Shown here: one piece after another, positions 1-7,279 of the stretch
How positions within the stretch are numbered: the stretch's first letter is position 1
Layout of the letters: every line of letters starts with the position of its first letter
Source: JAFDVL01 sp031371805
GTDB lineage: Bacteria > Acidobacteriota > Blastocatellia > RBC074
Assembly (NCBI GenBank): GCA_031371805.1
Contig: JANMKB010000620.1
Coordinates: 1-14,174, forward strand
Reading direction: 5' to 3'
Length of the DNA stretch: 14,174 nt
Notes under the pieces: model-generated
The model's database searches: none
What the model saw: only the letters and a program-made list of their open reading frames with translations
Told to the model about the DNA's origin: nothing
Program-made: the position numbers and the translations under genes

Positions 1-228
1 GCCGGGAGCATTCCACATTTTACGAAATGCGCCAAGCACTTCACCGGGATACGGCATCGCTTTGATCGGGTTGAAAAACCAGAGCAGCAGGAAAATGACA
101 ACCCAGATGATCATGATATGTGAGCGGGCAAAGGCTCCGACCGAACCGTACACACGCACCATTTCGCGGAAGGGGTAGCCGGATTCGCCGGATGATGAGT
201 TGGTTGAAGTTTTTGCAGCAGTTTCCAT
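1..228 (-). CDS. ABC transporter permease, N-terminal part (cut by window edge)
   Basis: The first 76 codons of a gene that runs off the left edge. It begins METAAKTS at 228. A polar, Ser/Thr-rich cytoplasmic tail of about 35 residues is followed by a strongly hydrophobic segment (about residues 38-52, IMIIWVVIFLLLWFF) and then NPIKAMPYPGEVLGAFRKMW. That layout, one membrane helix followed by a P-x-P-x-E-V-x-x-A stretch, is typical of permeases of the nitrate/taurine/sulfonate importer type, which form the inner-membrane channel. The gene directly upstream on the same strand encodes a substrate-binding protein, which supports the assignment. No Shine-Dalgarno site precedes the ATG; a long palindrome ends four bases before it. 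The conserved permease loop (EAA motif) lies outside the window, so the family call rests on the N-terminus and context. Confidence 0.7.
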   Translation of the reverse strand, partial: METAAKTSTNSSSGESGYPFREMVRVYGSVGAFARSHIMIIWVVIFLLLWFFNPIKAMPYPGEVLGAFRKMWNAPG

Positions 229-232
229 ACAG

Positions 233-306
233 GTCAGTACCACCTGCGGTAGTGGGTGGTAGGCATTGTTAAGTGTGACCCACCCGCTACCGCAGGGGGT
301 ACTGAC
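233..306. repeat. 28-bp palindrome filling the SBP/permease junction
   Basis: Arms 233-260 and 279-306 match in 25 of 28 positions as inverted copies, with an 18-base loop. The arms start GTCAGTACC and contain CTGCGGTAG. The right arm touches the stop codon of the upstream gene (307-309) and the left arm ends four bases before the ATG of the permease, so the element occupies essentially the whole gap and replaces any Shine-Dalgarno site. In the mRNA it would form a very stable hairpin. No second copy was seen in this window. Its form is that of a dispersed intergenic palindrome (REP-like or a small MITE). Confidence 0.85.
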
Positions 307-2097
307 TTATCGCAACACAATCACCACTCGGCGATTGGCGGCTTTCTCCTTATCGTCCTTATTCCCATTGCCAGGTAAGGGGCGATAGGAACCGTAACCT
401 TCGACATTTTCCAGCCGCTTCTCGTTGATATTGATTGCTGATGGATCAGAAGCCTTGAGCCATTGCCAAACGGCTTGGGCACGTTCTTTTGAGAGCTTCA
501 AATTCGTTCCATCATCGCCGACATTATCCGTGTGACCTTCGACCACAACTTTTGTATCGTTGGCGCGAATCAGCAGGCTGCGAATTTCCTGTAATTGTGC
601 GACTTCAGACGGCTTGATTTTCGCTGAGCTGCTGTCGAACGAAATTTGATAATTCGCCTTCACAACTGTGCCCTGATTTTGGCCACCTTCAAACGCCGCC
701 TGATAAACCTGCCCGGAGCTTTTTTCATCTGTGATTTCTTTGATGAAACTGAGATCAACTACCTGACTGACAGGTGTAATCGTCGGCAAGCGATCCGGTA
801 AAATCTTTTGTAAGCGTTTGCCATGATCGGTGTACGTGATTCCAAAAATGCTGCGTTCAAATGGTTCCTTACCGTCGAGTCCGAACAAGTGGCGAACTTC
901 AGCAATGTTGTTGACACGTGAACCGCCGAGTGGGACTCCGTTTTCAACCTGTCCTTTGAAATATGTATTCCAGAAGCTCGGCCCCATTCCTTCCATATTG
1001 AAGACCAGTGAATTCAGGGCTGAAACGCGATTCGCAAAATAGTTCGGATCACTTTGAATCTTCTCGTTTGATCGTGCCACGCAGCGCAACAAAGTCTTCA
1101 CATAATCACGATGTTTGTTCAGCCAGTCTTCGTTGCCGAATAAAATGTGCGGCATCATGTAGCTATATTCTTTGGTCGAAACGATCTTCTGAACTTTTTC
1201 AGATTTATTTTTGTAATTCACCGACGCACGAGCTTTGACCGCCATAACATCGCCCGGCGTCCACGTCGCTACGGCGTCAATTTGATGTTCGTCGTTTTTA
1301 CCCGTAGCGCGATTGCGCAGCGAGACTTTGGCATTCTGCGCAAATTTTTGTGCGGCTTCGATGTGGTCGGTCGCGTTGACGAAATTGATCGCTTCGGGAT
1401 CGTACACCTGTTCGTCAGGATTGACGGGAATTTGATTGTCCGCTGCCCAGTTGACGGTGACGTTCCAGTCGCAGTAGGGAACTGCAGTCACGACGACGGA
1501 ACCGCGTGCGAGTTGTGGGTCTTTCTTCCACGATTCCGGCCCCATCAAACAATCTTCGCCGAACGAATATCCGCTTGACCATATGACTTTGGCTTTGTTG
1601 CCGCGCAATAATTTATTGGCTCCGGCAATGTCAACGGCGGCTTGATCTCCGGTAGTGGTAACAAGCTGCATCGCGCCTGTTGACAGGGCTTCGACCTGTT
1701 TTGACGTATCGTTTTCAATAACGATTTTTGTATTGGTGATTCCGGCCTGGCACAAGCAGGCGCTCGGATAATCGCCGGATTTTCCGGGGCCGCCAACCGC
1801 GTCAATGATTCCCGATTCGGTTTGCCACGTCCACAGGCCGATCACTACGTCAGGATTATCCGAAGTTTTTTCGGGAGCTTTGACAGCAGAGGCAGGCAAA
1901 TTGGCGAGCGAAATATTTTCCAGCTTTTCGCGGCTGTCCAGAATGATGGAACCTTTGCTGCCGGTGTCTGGATTAAATTTGGCCTTGAGTGAATTGAGGA
2001 ACCCAAGTTGATTTAAGCCAGCATAAACTAATCCTGCCATCACTAATAAAACCAGGATTACACCACCGGGGCGAAGCTCTAAACGACCGATTTTCAT
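307..2097 (-). CDS. Substrate-binding protein fused to OmpA-like peptidoglycan-binding domain
   Basis: A 596-residue protein. Residues 12-30 are a hydrophobic signal anchor without an obvious cleavage site. Residues about 80-440 look like a type 2 periplasmic substrate-binding domain of an ABC importer (start DVVIGLWTWQ; SYMMPHILFGNEDW; DYVKTLLRCVARS). Residues about 478-596 are an OmpA C-terminal domain: NYQISFDSSSAKI, GHTDNVGDDGTN, LSKERAQAVWQWL and the ending NRRVVIVLR. D524 and R539 have the 15-residue spacing of the OmpA residues that bind diaminopimelate in peptidoglycan. The receptor is therefore probably held between inner membrane and cell wall, feeding the permease encoded next. AAGGAG at 2106-2111, eight bases from the ATG, fixes the start. 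I recall relatives annotated as phosphate ABC transporter substrate-binding/OmpA family; the ligand cannot be read from the sequence. Cysteines C114, C116, C183, C209 and C339 may form disulfides. Confidence 0.85.
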   Translation of the reverse strand: MKIGRLELRPGGVILVLLVMAGLVYAGLNQLGFLNSLKAKFNPDTGSKGSIILDSREKLENISLANLPASAVKAPEKTSDNPDVVIGLWTWQTESGIIDAVGGPGKSGDYPSACLCQAGITNTKIVIENDTSKQVEALSTGAMQLVTTTGDQAAVDIAGANKLLRGNKAKVIWSSGYSFGEDCLMGPESWKKDPQLARGSVVVTAVPYCDWNVTVNWAADNQIPVNPDEQVYDPEAINFVNATDHIEAAQKFAQNAKVSLRNRATGKNDEHQIDAVATWTPGDVMAVKARASVNYKNKSEKVQKIVSTKEYSYMMPHILFGNEDWLNKHRDYVKTLLRCVARSNEKIQSDPNYFANRVSALNSLVFNMEGMGPSFWNTYFKGQVENGVPLGGSRVNNIAEVRHLFGLDGKEPFERSIFGITYTDHGKRLQKILPDRLPTITPVSQVVDLSFIKEITDEKSSGQVYQAAFEGGQNQGTVVKANYQISFDSSSAKIKPSEVAQLQEIRSLLIRANDTKVVVEGHTDNVGDDGTNLKLSKERAQAVWQWLKASDPSAININEKRLENVEGYGSYRPLPGNGNKDDKEKAANRRVVIVLR

Positions 2098-2184
2098 AGT
2101 TCTTTCTCCTTAACGAAATGGCGTATCGACCTCTTGTGTTACGCCAGCCTGAAATGTTTTTCGATGTTATATTCAAGCGGAATT

Positions 2185-2213
2185 CTTACATTAGTTTTGA
2201 TGAATTTCGTCAA
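2185..2213 (-). promoter_or_regulatory. Candidate sigma-70 promoter of the SBP-OmpA/permease operon
   Basis: Read on the minus strand, TTGACG (2213-2208) matches the -35 consensus in five of six bases and is followed after 17 bases by TGTAAG (2190-2185), four of six for the -10. A start near 2178 would give an 80-base leader. A better -10 by itself, TATAAC (2171-2166), lacks a -35 at the right distance. Confidence 0.35.
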
Positions 2214-2239
2214 CACTGAAGGTTCATCGTTCGTAGACG

Positions 2240-2277
2240 AGCGAAGTATACCGCCAAGCGAAGCATACTGCTATGCT
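2240..2277. repeat. 12-base direct repeat plus small palindrome, possible operator
   Basis: AGCGAAGTATAC (2240-2251) recurs as AGCGAAGCATAC (2257-2268), 11 of 12 identical with a 17-base period. The second copy overlaps a perfect 6-bp palindrome, AGCATA-CTGC-TATGCT (2262-2277). It lies about 27 bases upstream of the candidate -35 of the minus-strand operon, a place where activators often bind. It could equally be chance. Confidence 0.35.
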
Positions 2278-2305
2278 GGGGGCGATTTCAATAGCTGGTG
2301 GATCA

Positions 2306-2432
2306 GGTCTTTGGTCTTTGGTCTTCGCCCTACTTCACAAAAGATTTAACTGCAGCGGCAGTGACGCCAGAGCTAAGCTGTCGGATAAGTGAATATTTGC
2401 CAGACCCTGCCAAAGGCCAAAGCGCAAAGACC
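2306..2432. repeat. Inverted pair of degenerate heptamer arrays
   Basis: Three tandem heptamers on the plus strand, GGTCTTT (2306-2312), GGTCTTT (2313-2319) and GGTCTTC (2320-2326), face three in the opposite orientation, AAAGGCC (2412-2418), AAAGCGC (2419-2425) and AAAGACC (2426-2432). The minus-strand reading of the right array begins GGTCTTTGCGCTTTG and is nearly identical to GGTCTTTGCGTTTTG at 11343-11357, so this is a dispersed family with at least two loci in the window. Confidence 0.6.
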
Positions 2433-2657
2433 TCAGCAGTTATACATTTTTTTTGCCACCACATTTTTTGTCACATAATTCTGATAATTGAGTTATGATT
2501 AAGATTACTTGAACCAGTCAGGCGCACCCGCCGATTAGCTCAACGCCCCAGCAAAACTCAACCCAAACACGTCAGAGTCGTCAATGTCTCCCGTTCCTTT
2601 TCAATCGCAGCAGAGATTTTTAAGCGAGTGATTTGCATTCACTGGAGTTGTAATATT

Positions 2658-4574
2658 ATGAAGAAAAATCCTCAATCCTCATTTGTCCTGGTTGTCCTCA
2701 TCTTTAGTTTTATCTTTTTCGTGGTTTGTGATTCGACCAAAACATTTGCGCAGGCGAATCAGCATTCCTTACAAGTCTCTTCTTTTCTGACTTCTGCCGA
2801 TGCGCAAAATGAGGTCAACCGCCTGAAGTCAAAAAAGCTGGATTCGTACTGGGTCAAAGCTGAAATTCCAGGCATGGGGACGCGTTATCGCGTAAAAATC
2901 GGCCATTTTGCGAATGAAGATGCCGCCACACTGGGAGCCGCGCAAGCCTGCGGCGTCAGGGCGATTTCTCAATATCTGGTGACAGTCGGCGACCGTGTAC
3001 CGGCGGGTGTGCCAGCTAAATCCTGCGCAAGTGCGCTGAGTTTCGCGGCTCGTGAAAAAGGGGTACAAAAAAACTCTGATCAAATTGCCGTGGAAAAACC
3101 CATGCCGTCGCCAAAAGCTGCACTGCCTGCCAACGCAAAGCCTGTCGTTGAGTCAGAACCGATGGCAAAACCACAGGTTGCTAAAGAAAATGTAAAACCA
3201 CGAGTGAATCAAACTCCTGTCCAGGCTTCGATTGGGGTGACTCAGCCAGTGATCAAAGTAAAAACTGGCATTGCTAAAATTCCCGCGCTGGGAAAATCGC
3301 TGCTGCCTGCGACAAAGGTTGAAAATAAAGGCGCGACAACGAATGCGGCTGCGACTAAAATTCCTGCTCCTGCTGCCCCGGTCTTTGTGCCTTCTGTCAA
3401 GCCGGGAGACATTGTGAACAGTGCTTATCAGTATGCCGTCACCAAAGCCGGGGGGACGCGAGGAGTAATTAATAAAAATTCCGGGCCTGAATTAAAAGCT
3501 GCGCCGCTGAATTCGGAAGTGGCGATTGCCAATCCAAAATGGAAACTCAGCAATCCGACTTCTACCAGCGATAAGAACTTACGCGCTGTCTATTTCGTAG
3601 ATGCATGGACAGGTTGGGCGGCGGGTGATGGCGGCACGGTTTATCAAACGGTGGATGGCGGAAAAGAATGGTCGCAAATCAAAAGCGCGGCGGTGACGGG
3701 CAAGGTCGTAGACGTGAATAAAATTTATTTTGTAAATGAAAATAAAGGCTGGATGCTGGCTGAATCACGCGACAAAAAAAATGAAGAGGCGCAAACAGTC
3801 TTGCTCTCGACAGACGACGGCGGTCAGATTTGGCAGCATATTTCCATTCCCAACATCAGAAGCTTTCACTTTATTGACGCGAAAAATGGCTGGGCAGTGG
3901 GGAAAAATACGACGATGCTCAAAACCACCGATGGCGGACTGCGCTGGCGACAAGTGGAAAACTTGCAACGACTGGTTGGCTTGCCCGTGGAATCGGCGGC
4001 GTCAAATTTTGGGTTTAGCGATGTTTATTTTTTGAATAAAGAAATCGGCTGGGCCGTTGGTAATTTTTATAGTCAGGTCACGACCAATATTGGCGGGCTG
4101 TTTATGACGAGTGATGGTGGCGATAGCTGGCAAAGAATCCCGATGTCAATTCAACGAAAAACGAATTCGACTCGCTTTACGCAGGGAAAACTTCATTCCG
4201 TCCGTTTTACAAATGTGAGTGATGGCGTCATTACCGGCGAAATGGAAGATGGGAGCGATCATTTTTTCTTTACCTTGAAAACGCACGATGGCGGCGAGAC
4301 GTGGGAGCAGGCGCGGGTTCCGACGAATGCCGCTCATAGCACGCAATTTGTAGATGCGACGCGTGGCTGGTCCGCGACTTCCACACCACAAAATGACTCG
4401 TCTGCAACCAAAGTTTACGATACAATTCTGACGCGCACTGATAACGGCGGAAAATCCTGGGAAACTGATTTTGTCGCGCACGGCAAACAGATTCGCAGCA
4501 TGTTTTTTATTTCGCCGACACGAGGTTGGGCCGTCGGTGATCGCGGGATGATCCTGCGCTACGACGCTCAATAA
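2658..4574 (+). CDS. Secreted SPOR-domain / seven-bladed Ycf48-like propeller protein
   Basis: A 638-residue exported protein. Residues 1-32 form a signal peptide (basic MKK, hydrophobic core, TFA/QA cleavage). Residues about 36-110 are a SPOR domain (HSLQVSSFLTSADAQNEVNRL; RYRVKIGHFANEDAA), a family that binds glycan strands lacking stem peptides. Residues about 135-295 are a Pro/Ala/Lys-rich linker. Residues about 296-638 form a beta-propeller of the Ycf48/BNR kind: seven F-x-x-x-x-x-GW-type strand motifs (for example YFVDAWTGWAAGD, FHFIDAKNGWAVG, MFFISPTRGWAVGD) and six Asp-box-like T-x-DGG-x-x-W motifs ending at W338, W392, W430, W491, W549 and W601. The start is ATG 2658, with GGAG at 2644-2647; the open frame extends to a GTG at 2628, which would spoil the signal peptide. 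The function is unknown. Binding to the cell wall with a protein-interaction propeller is the reasonable inference. Confidence 0.85.
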   Translation: MKKNPQSSFVLVVLIFSFIFFVVCDSTKTFAQANQHSLQVSSFLTSADAQNEVNRLKSKKLDSYWVKAEIPGMGTRYRVKIGHFANEDAATLGAAQACGVRAISQYLVTVGDRVPAGVPAKSCASALSFAAREKGVQKNSDQIAVEKPMPSPKAALPANAKPVVESEPMAKPQVAKENVKPRVNQTPVQASIGVTQPVIKVKTGIAKIPALGKSLLPATKVENKGATTNAAATKIPAPAAPVFVPSVKPGDIVNSAYQYAVTKAGGTRGVINKNSGPELKAAPLNSEVAIANPKWKLSNPTSTSDKNLRAVYFVDAWTGWAAGDGGTVYQTVDGGKEWSQIKSAAVTGKVVDVNKIYFVNENKGWMLAESRDKKNEEAQTVLLSTDDGGQIWQHISIPNIRSFHFIDAKNGWAVGKNTTMLKTTDGGLRWRQVENLQRLVGLPVESAASNFGFSDVYFLNKEIGWAVGNFYSQVTTNIGGLFMTSDGGDSWQRIPMSIQRKTNSTRFTQGKLHSVRFTNVSDGVITGEMEDGSDHFFFTLKTHDGGETWEQARVPTNAAHSTQFVDATRGWSATSTPQNDSSATKVYDTILTRTDNGGKSWETDFVAHGKQIRSMFFISPTRGWAVGDRGMILRYDAQ

Positions 4575-4584
4575 AGTTTCGGTC

Positions 4585-4612
4585 GGGTGTTCAATTGAGA
4601 AATTGAACGCCC
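4585..4612 (+). promoter_or_regulatory. Junction hairpin with GNRA tetraloop
   Basis: GGGTGTTCAATT (4585-4596) pairs over 12 positions, one of them a G-U pair in RNA, with AATTGAACGCCC (4601-4612) across a GAGA loop, which fits the stable GNRA tetraloop class. It sits 10 bases after the TAA of the propeller gene and one base before the ATG at 4614. There is no U-tract, so it is not a standard terminator. It would bury the ribosome landing site of the next gene, which has no visible Shine-Dalgarno site. Confidence 0.7.
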
Positions 4613-4613
4613 A

Positions 4614-7190
4614 ATGTTCAGCCCCAAAACTATGTCAAAATTTTTTCCAGCCCTAATCATCTTTTCCTTAGTTTTCCCATCTTTTCCGACAGCTTTTGCA
4701 CAAACTTCGACAACCGCTCAACCGCAGGCAAAAGTCGCAACGGTAGAAAAAAATCCGTTCATCGCCATCGAAGATTTGTTGCCTGCCGACACCATCGCTT
4801 TTGCCGTGACGACTAATTTATCCGGCTTGCTGAGCGGCTATCGCAATCTTGCGGCATTCAAACTAATGCGTGCGAGCTTGTCAAAAAATGATCAGAGTGA
4901 TCCGCTCGCCGAGGCTGATTTATTTTTGAGCGCCGGATTGAAGGACAGTAAAGTTCTGGATAATTCGAGAGTTGCAATTGCCTGGATTGCGCCAGCGGTA
5001 AAGCCCGTCGAACCCGCTCCCAAAACTCTGCGCAATGTCAAACAGGGCAATGAAATTAACGACATTCCTGATCCGTTAATCGTTATTTTGATTGAGACTC
5101 CGAAACTGGAATTGGCAAAAAAGGCGCGGGAAGAATTTATTAATTTCCAGACCGAATATTTTGGCGGAGTTAATAAAGCCAGCGAAAAAAATCCCAAAAC
5201 TGAGACGCAAAAAATTGATCAGTATGTTAATGGTACTGTCGGCAAAATCATCGGGACAAATTATGTCGTTGGCGTGCTTGGGGCAGTGGAGCGCGTACAA
5301 AAGCTGAGTGAATCCAACGCGGTCGAACGGCTCACGGATGATTTAGAATTTGGTCAGGCGCGGATGCGGATGATGCCGACCAATGGATGGTTTGCATACC
5401 TCAATGGTAAAGCCGCAACGCAATTTCTTACAAATCTCCCACTTGGCTCAATCATTGGCATGCGCGGACTTTCTGCGATGACAGGTTTACAATCATTCAG
5501 GAGCGCGACACTTGTATCTACTTTTGAACGTGAAGGCGTAGTTGACAAACTTACCTTAAATTTTGCTGACGGTAAAAAAACTTTCCTGGATGCTTTTATC
5601 AATGGACCAGCCATTGAATTTAAAGGGGCAGGTTTAGTTCCCGCCAGTACGCCGGTTTATTTTTCCCATAGCCTTGACTGGCTTGTTGTCTGGGATGAAT
5701 TGGTCATTCCTATCTTCGTAACCTCCTCCATGGTCAGAGAAGTTTCGGCCAAAGAAAGTATTGCGTATGAAGAGCGAATGAAGAAAGCAGAAAACGATAA
5801 AGATGACGGAGTGCAGTCTGAAGTAGTGGATAGGACTGAGAAACTACAGTCCGAATTGTCACCTGATAAAATAGAAGCCGCCAAAAAAGCTTTTCTGGAA
5901 AAGCTGGAAAAACAGCTTGGGTTCAATCCGCGTGAAGAGCTTGCCAAAGATTTTGCAAATGAAATTGTGATTGCCTACAACATTCCGAAACCAGAGAAAT
6001 CGCAGCCTGATTTACCTAACGAAGATACTGATGAAAGTCAGAAAAATCGGCGGAGTAACACAGGATATGCCGGACTCATTGCGATTAAAGATCGCGCTGC
6101 TACGAAATCGGCATTACTGAAATTATTTGGCTATGCAATGAGCGGATTTGGTAGCATGAGCGTGGGCAATGAAAATAATGTGCCTGACGCTGAAAAAACA
6201 GATGAGCAGTTCAAGAAAGAACGCGCCCAACGTGAAGCGGCAACGAATGAGGCATACGCCAGGCTGCCGAAAGAAAATTACCAGAAAACCGAAATCGTTT
6301 ATCTGGAGGGATTGGCGCTGGGCTTGTCGGACGAGTATTTATTTATTGCCGACAGCATCGAAACGATCAAGTTGATGATTGATGCGAAGGAGCAGGGAAA
6401 ATCATTGGCCTCGGATGCGAATTATTCCCAGGCGATGAGCAGTTCATCGGGCGCGGGGCTGTCGCGGCTTTATGTCGGGCCAACTTATTTCAGTTCAATC
6501 TTTGGTTCTATGCTAGGCGATTTTGTAAATCATTCGCAAAAAAATGATGCCCAGGAAAATATTCAGGATGCCAGGGAATTACAATTCAACTTACCCGCCA
6601 CGATTGCTGCTACCGCACAAAAAGAAGGGGCAAGCATTAGGGTCGAGGCTTTTTCCCCACTGGGTTTAGGGGGCAGCGCGATACTTGGCTGGTTCGGTAG
6701 CACCGTCAAAGGCAAGGCTGAACAAAACGAATATCAGGCGCGATTCAGGTTGCGAACGTTAGCCAATGTGGAGAAAAAATACGCCGAAAAACATAAACAG
6801 CTATTTGCCACGCCAGAAGAGTTAGCCAAAATCATTGAGCCAGAAATTGCTTCCTTTGATTGGAAATTAGAAGAGCAGAATTATCGGTTTGAATTCAAGC
6901 TCAAGCCAGGCAAAAAAGGTTTCGAAGCTACCGCTGTGCCGCTCAAGTATGGTCGTGATAGCCGCAAATCATTTTTTGTGGATGAGTCAGGGAAAATTCG
7001 TTTTGCTGATAAAGAAGGCAAACCCGCCACCGCCGATGACAAGGAAGATGAAACGCAGGTTTATACTCCAGAGGTAGAAGCGGCGGCAGTAATGGCAGCC
7101 GGGGCAGCAGAAGCGGCGGCATCCGCTGCGGAAAAATCTGTTCCACCACCGCCACCTCCTCCTGCCAGACCGCGTCCGAGGAAAAGGTAA
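4614..7190 (+). CDS. Large secreted protein of unknown function (DUF3352-like start)
   Basis: An 858-residue exported protein. A signal peptide ends near residue 29 (PTAFA/QT). The mature part opens with NPFIAIEDLLPADTIAFAVTT, like the LPADT-x-AF opening of DUF3352-type surface proteins. That resemblance is from memory and weak. A charged, probably coiled-coil stretch lies around residues 385-440 (EERMKKAENDKDD to AKKAFLEKLEKQLG). Near 575-625 there is a pattern of LGLSDEYLFIADSIETIKLMID that echoes the N-terminal half, hinting at an internal duplication. The C-terminus is odd: an Ala/Glu-rich stretch (AAAVMAAGAAEAAASAAEK), seven prolines, then the basic ending ARPRPRKR. ATG 4632 (MSKFFPA) is an alternative start; neither start has a Shine-Dalgarno site. 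The gene lies 39 bases behind the SPOR-propeller gene, so the two are probably co-transcribed and may work together in the envelope. Confidence 0.75.
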   Translation: MFSPKTMSKFFPALIIFSLVFPSFPTAFAQTSTTAQPQAKVATVEKNPFIAIEDLLPADTIAFAVTTNLSGLLSGYRNLAAFKLMRASLSKNDQSDPLAEADLFLSAGLKDSKVLDNSRVAIAWIAPAVKPVEPAPKTLRNVKQGNEINDIPDPLIVILIETPKLELAKKAREEFINFQTEYFGGVNKASEKNPKTETQKIDQYVNGTVGKIIGTNYVVGVLGAVERVQKLSESNAVERLTDDLEFGQARMRMMPTNGWFAYLNGKAATQFLTNLPLGSIIGMRGLSAMTGLQSFRSATLVSTFEREGVVDKLTLNFADGKKTFLDAFINGPAIEFKGAGLVPASTPVYFSHSLDWLVVWDELVIPIFVTSSMVREVSAKESIAYEERMKKAENDKDDGVQSEVVDRTEKLQSELSPDKIEAAKKAFLEKLEKQLGFNPREELAKDFANEIVIAYNIPKPEKSQPDLPNEDTDESQKNRRSNTGYAGLIAIKDRAATKSALLKLFGYAMSGFGSMSVGNENNVPDAEKTDEQFKKERAQREAATNEAYARLPKENYQKTEIVYLEGLALGLSDEYLFIADSIETIKLMIDAKEQGKSLASDANYSQAMSSSSGAGLSRLYVGPTYFSSIFGSMLGDFVNHSQKNDAQENIQDARELQFNLPATIAATAQKEGASIRVEAFSPLGLGGSAILGWFGSTVKGKAEQNEYQARFRLRTLANVEKKYAEKHKQLFATPEELAKIIEPEIASFDWKLEEQNYRFEFKLKPGKKGFEATAVPLKYGRDSRKSFFVDESGKIRFADKEGKPATADDKEDETQVYTPEVEAAAVMAAGAAEAAASAAEKSVPPPPPPPARPRPRKR

Positions 7191-7229
7191 TTCAGCAATC
7201 CAGCGTTAGTTTTCTCACGCGCTCGGCGT

Positions 7230-7235
7230 TATAAT
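7230..7235 (+). promoter_or_regulatory. Perfect -10 hexamer before the LolA-like gene
   Basis: TATAAT occurs in the 89-base gap, 44 bases before the TTG start. No good -35 lies 16-18 bases upstream (TTAGTT at 7206-7211 is poor), so this is a partial promoter match. It suggests that the LolA-like gene has its own promoter. Confidence 0.4.
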
Positions 7236-7267
7236 TTGGTTTCTTATTCATTACCTGATTTCACGCC

Positions 7268-7273
7268 GAGGAA
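7268..7273 (+). promoter_or_regulatory. Shine-Dalgarno site fixing a TTG start
   Basis: GAGGAA lies six bases before TTG 7280. No in-frame ATG gives a complete signal peptide, so this site decides the start. Confidence 0.75.
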
Positions 7274-7279
7274 TTTTGC

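Larger units (their letters stand above)
2098..2657. other. Divergent intergenic region without a convincing gene
   Basis: This 560-bp gap separates the minus-strand transporter genes from the plus-strand genes. It holds the Shine-Dalgarno site and a candidate promoter for the left operon, a 12-base direct repeat with a small palindrome (2240-2277), an inverted pair of degenerate heptamer arrays (2306-2326 and 2412-2432), and an AT-rich stretch with T-runs (about 2445-2510) that could hold the promoter of the right-hand genes. Short open frames occur here, but none has a Shine-Dalgarno site or a protein-like composition. Confidence 0.7.

Noticed and set aside
1147..1578. Open frame on the plus strand opposite the SBP-OmpA gene
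   Set aside because: It lies entirely antisense to a well-supported coding region, has no Shine-Dalgarno site and has unusual composition.
2134..2498. Two short plus-strand frames in the divergent region
   Set aside because: They run through the heptamer repeats and direct repeats and have no ribosome site, so they look like non-coding sequence.
2468..2499. TTGTCA and TATGAT as promoter of the SPOR-propeller gene
   Set aside because: The spacing is 20 bases, too wide, and the area is AT-rich, so such matches are expected by chance. A promoter nearby is still likely.
2627..2643. AGTGA/TCACT inverted repeat just before the SPOR-propeller ribosome site
   Set aside because: Only five pairs with a seven-base loop; too weak to claim.
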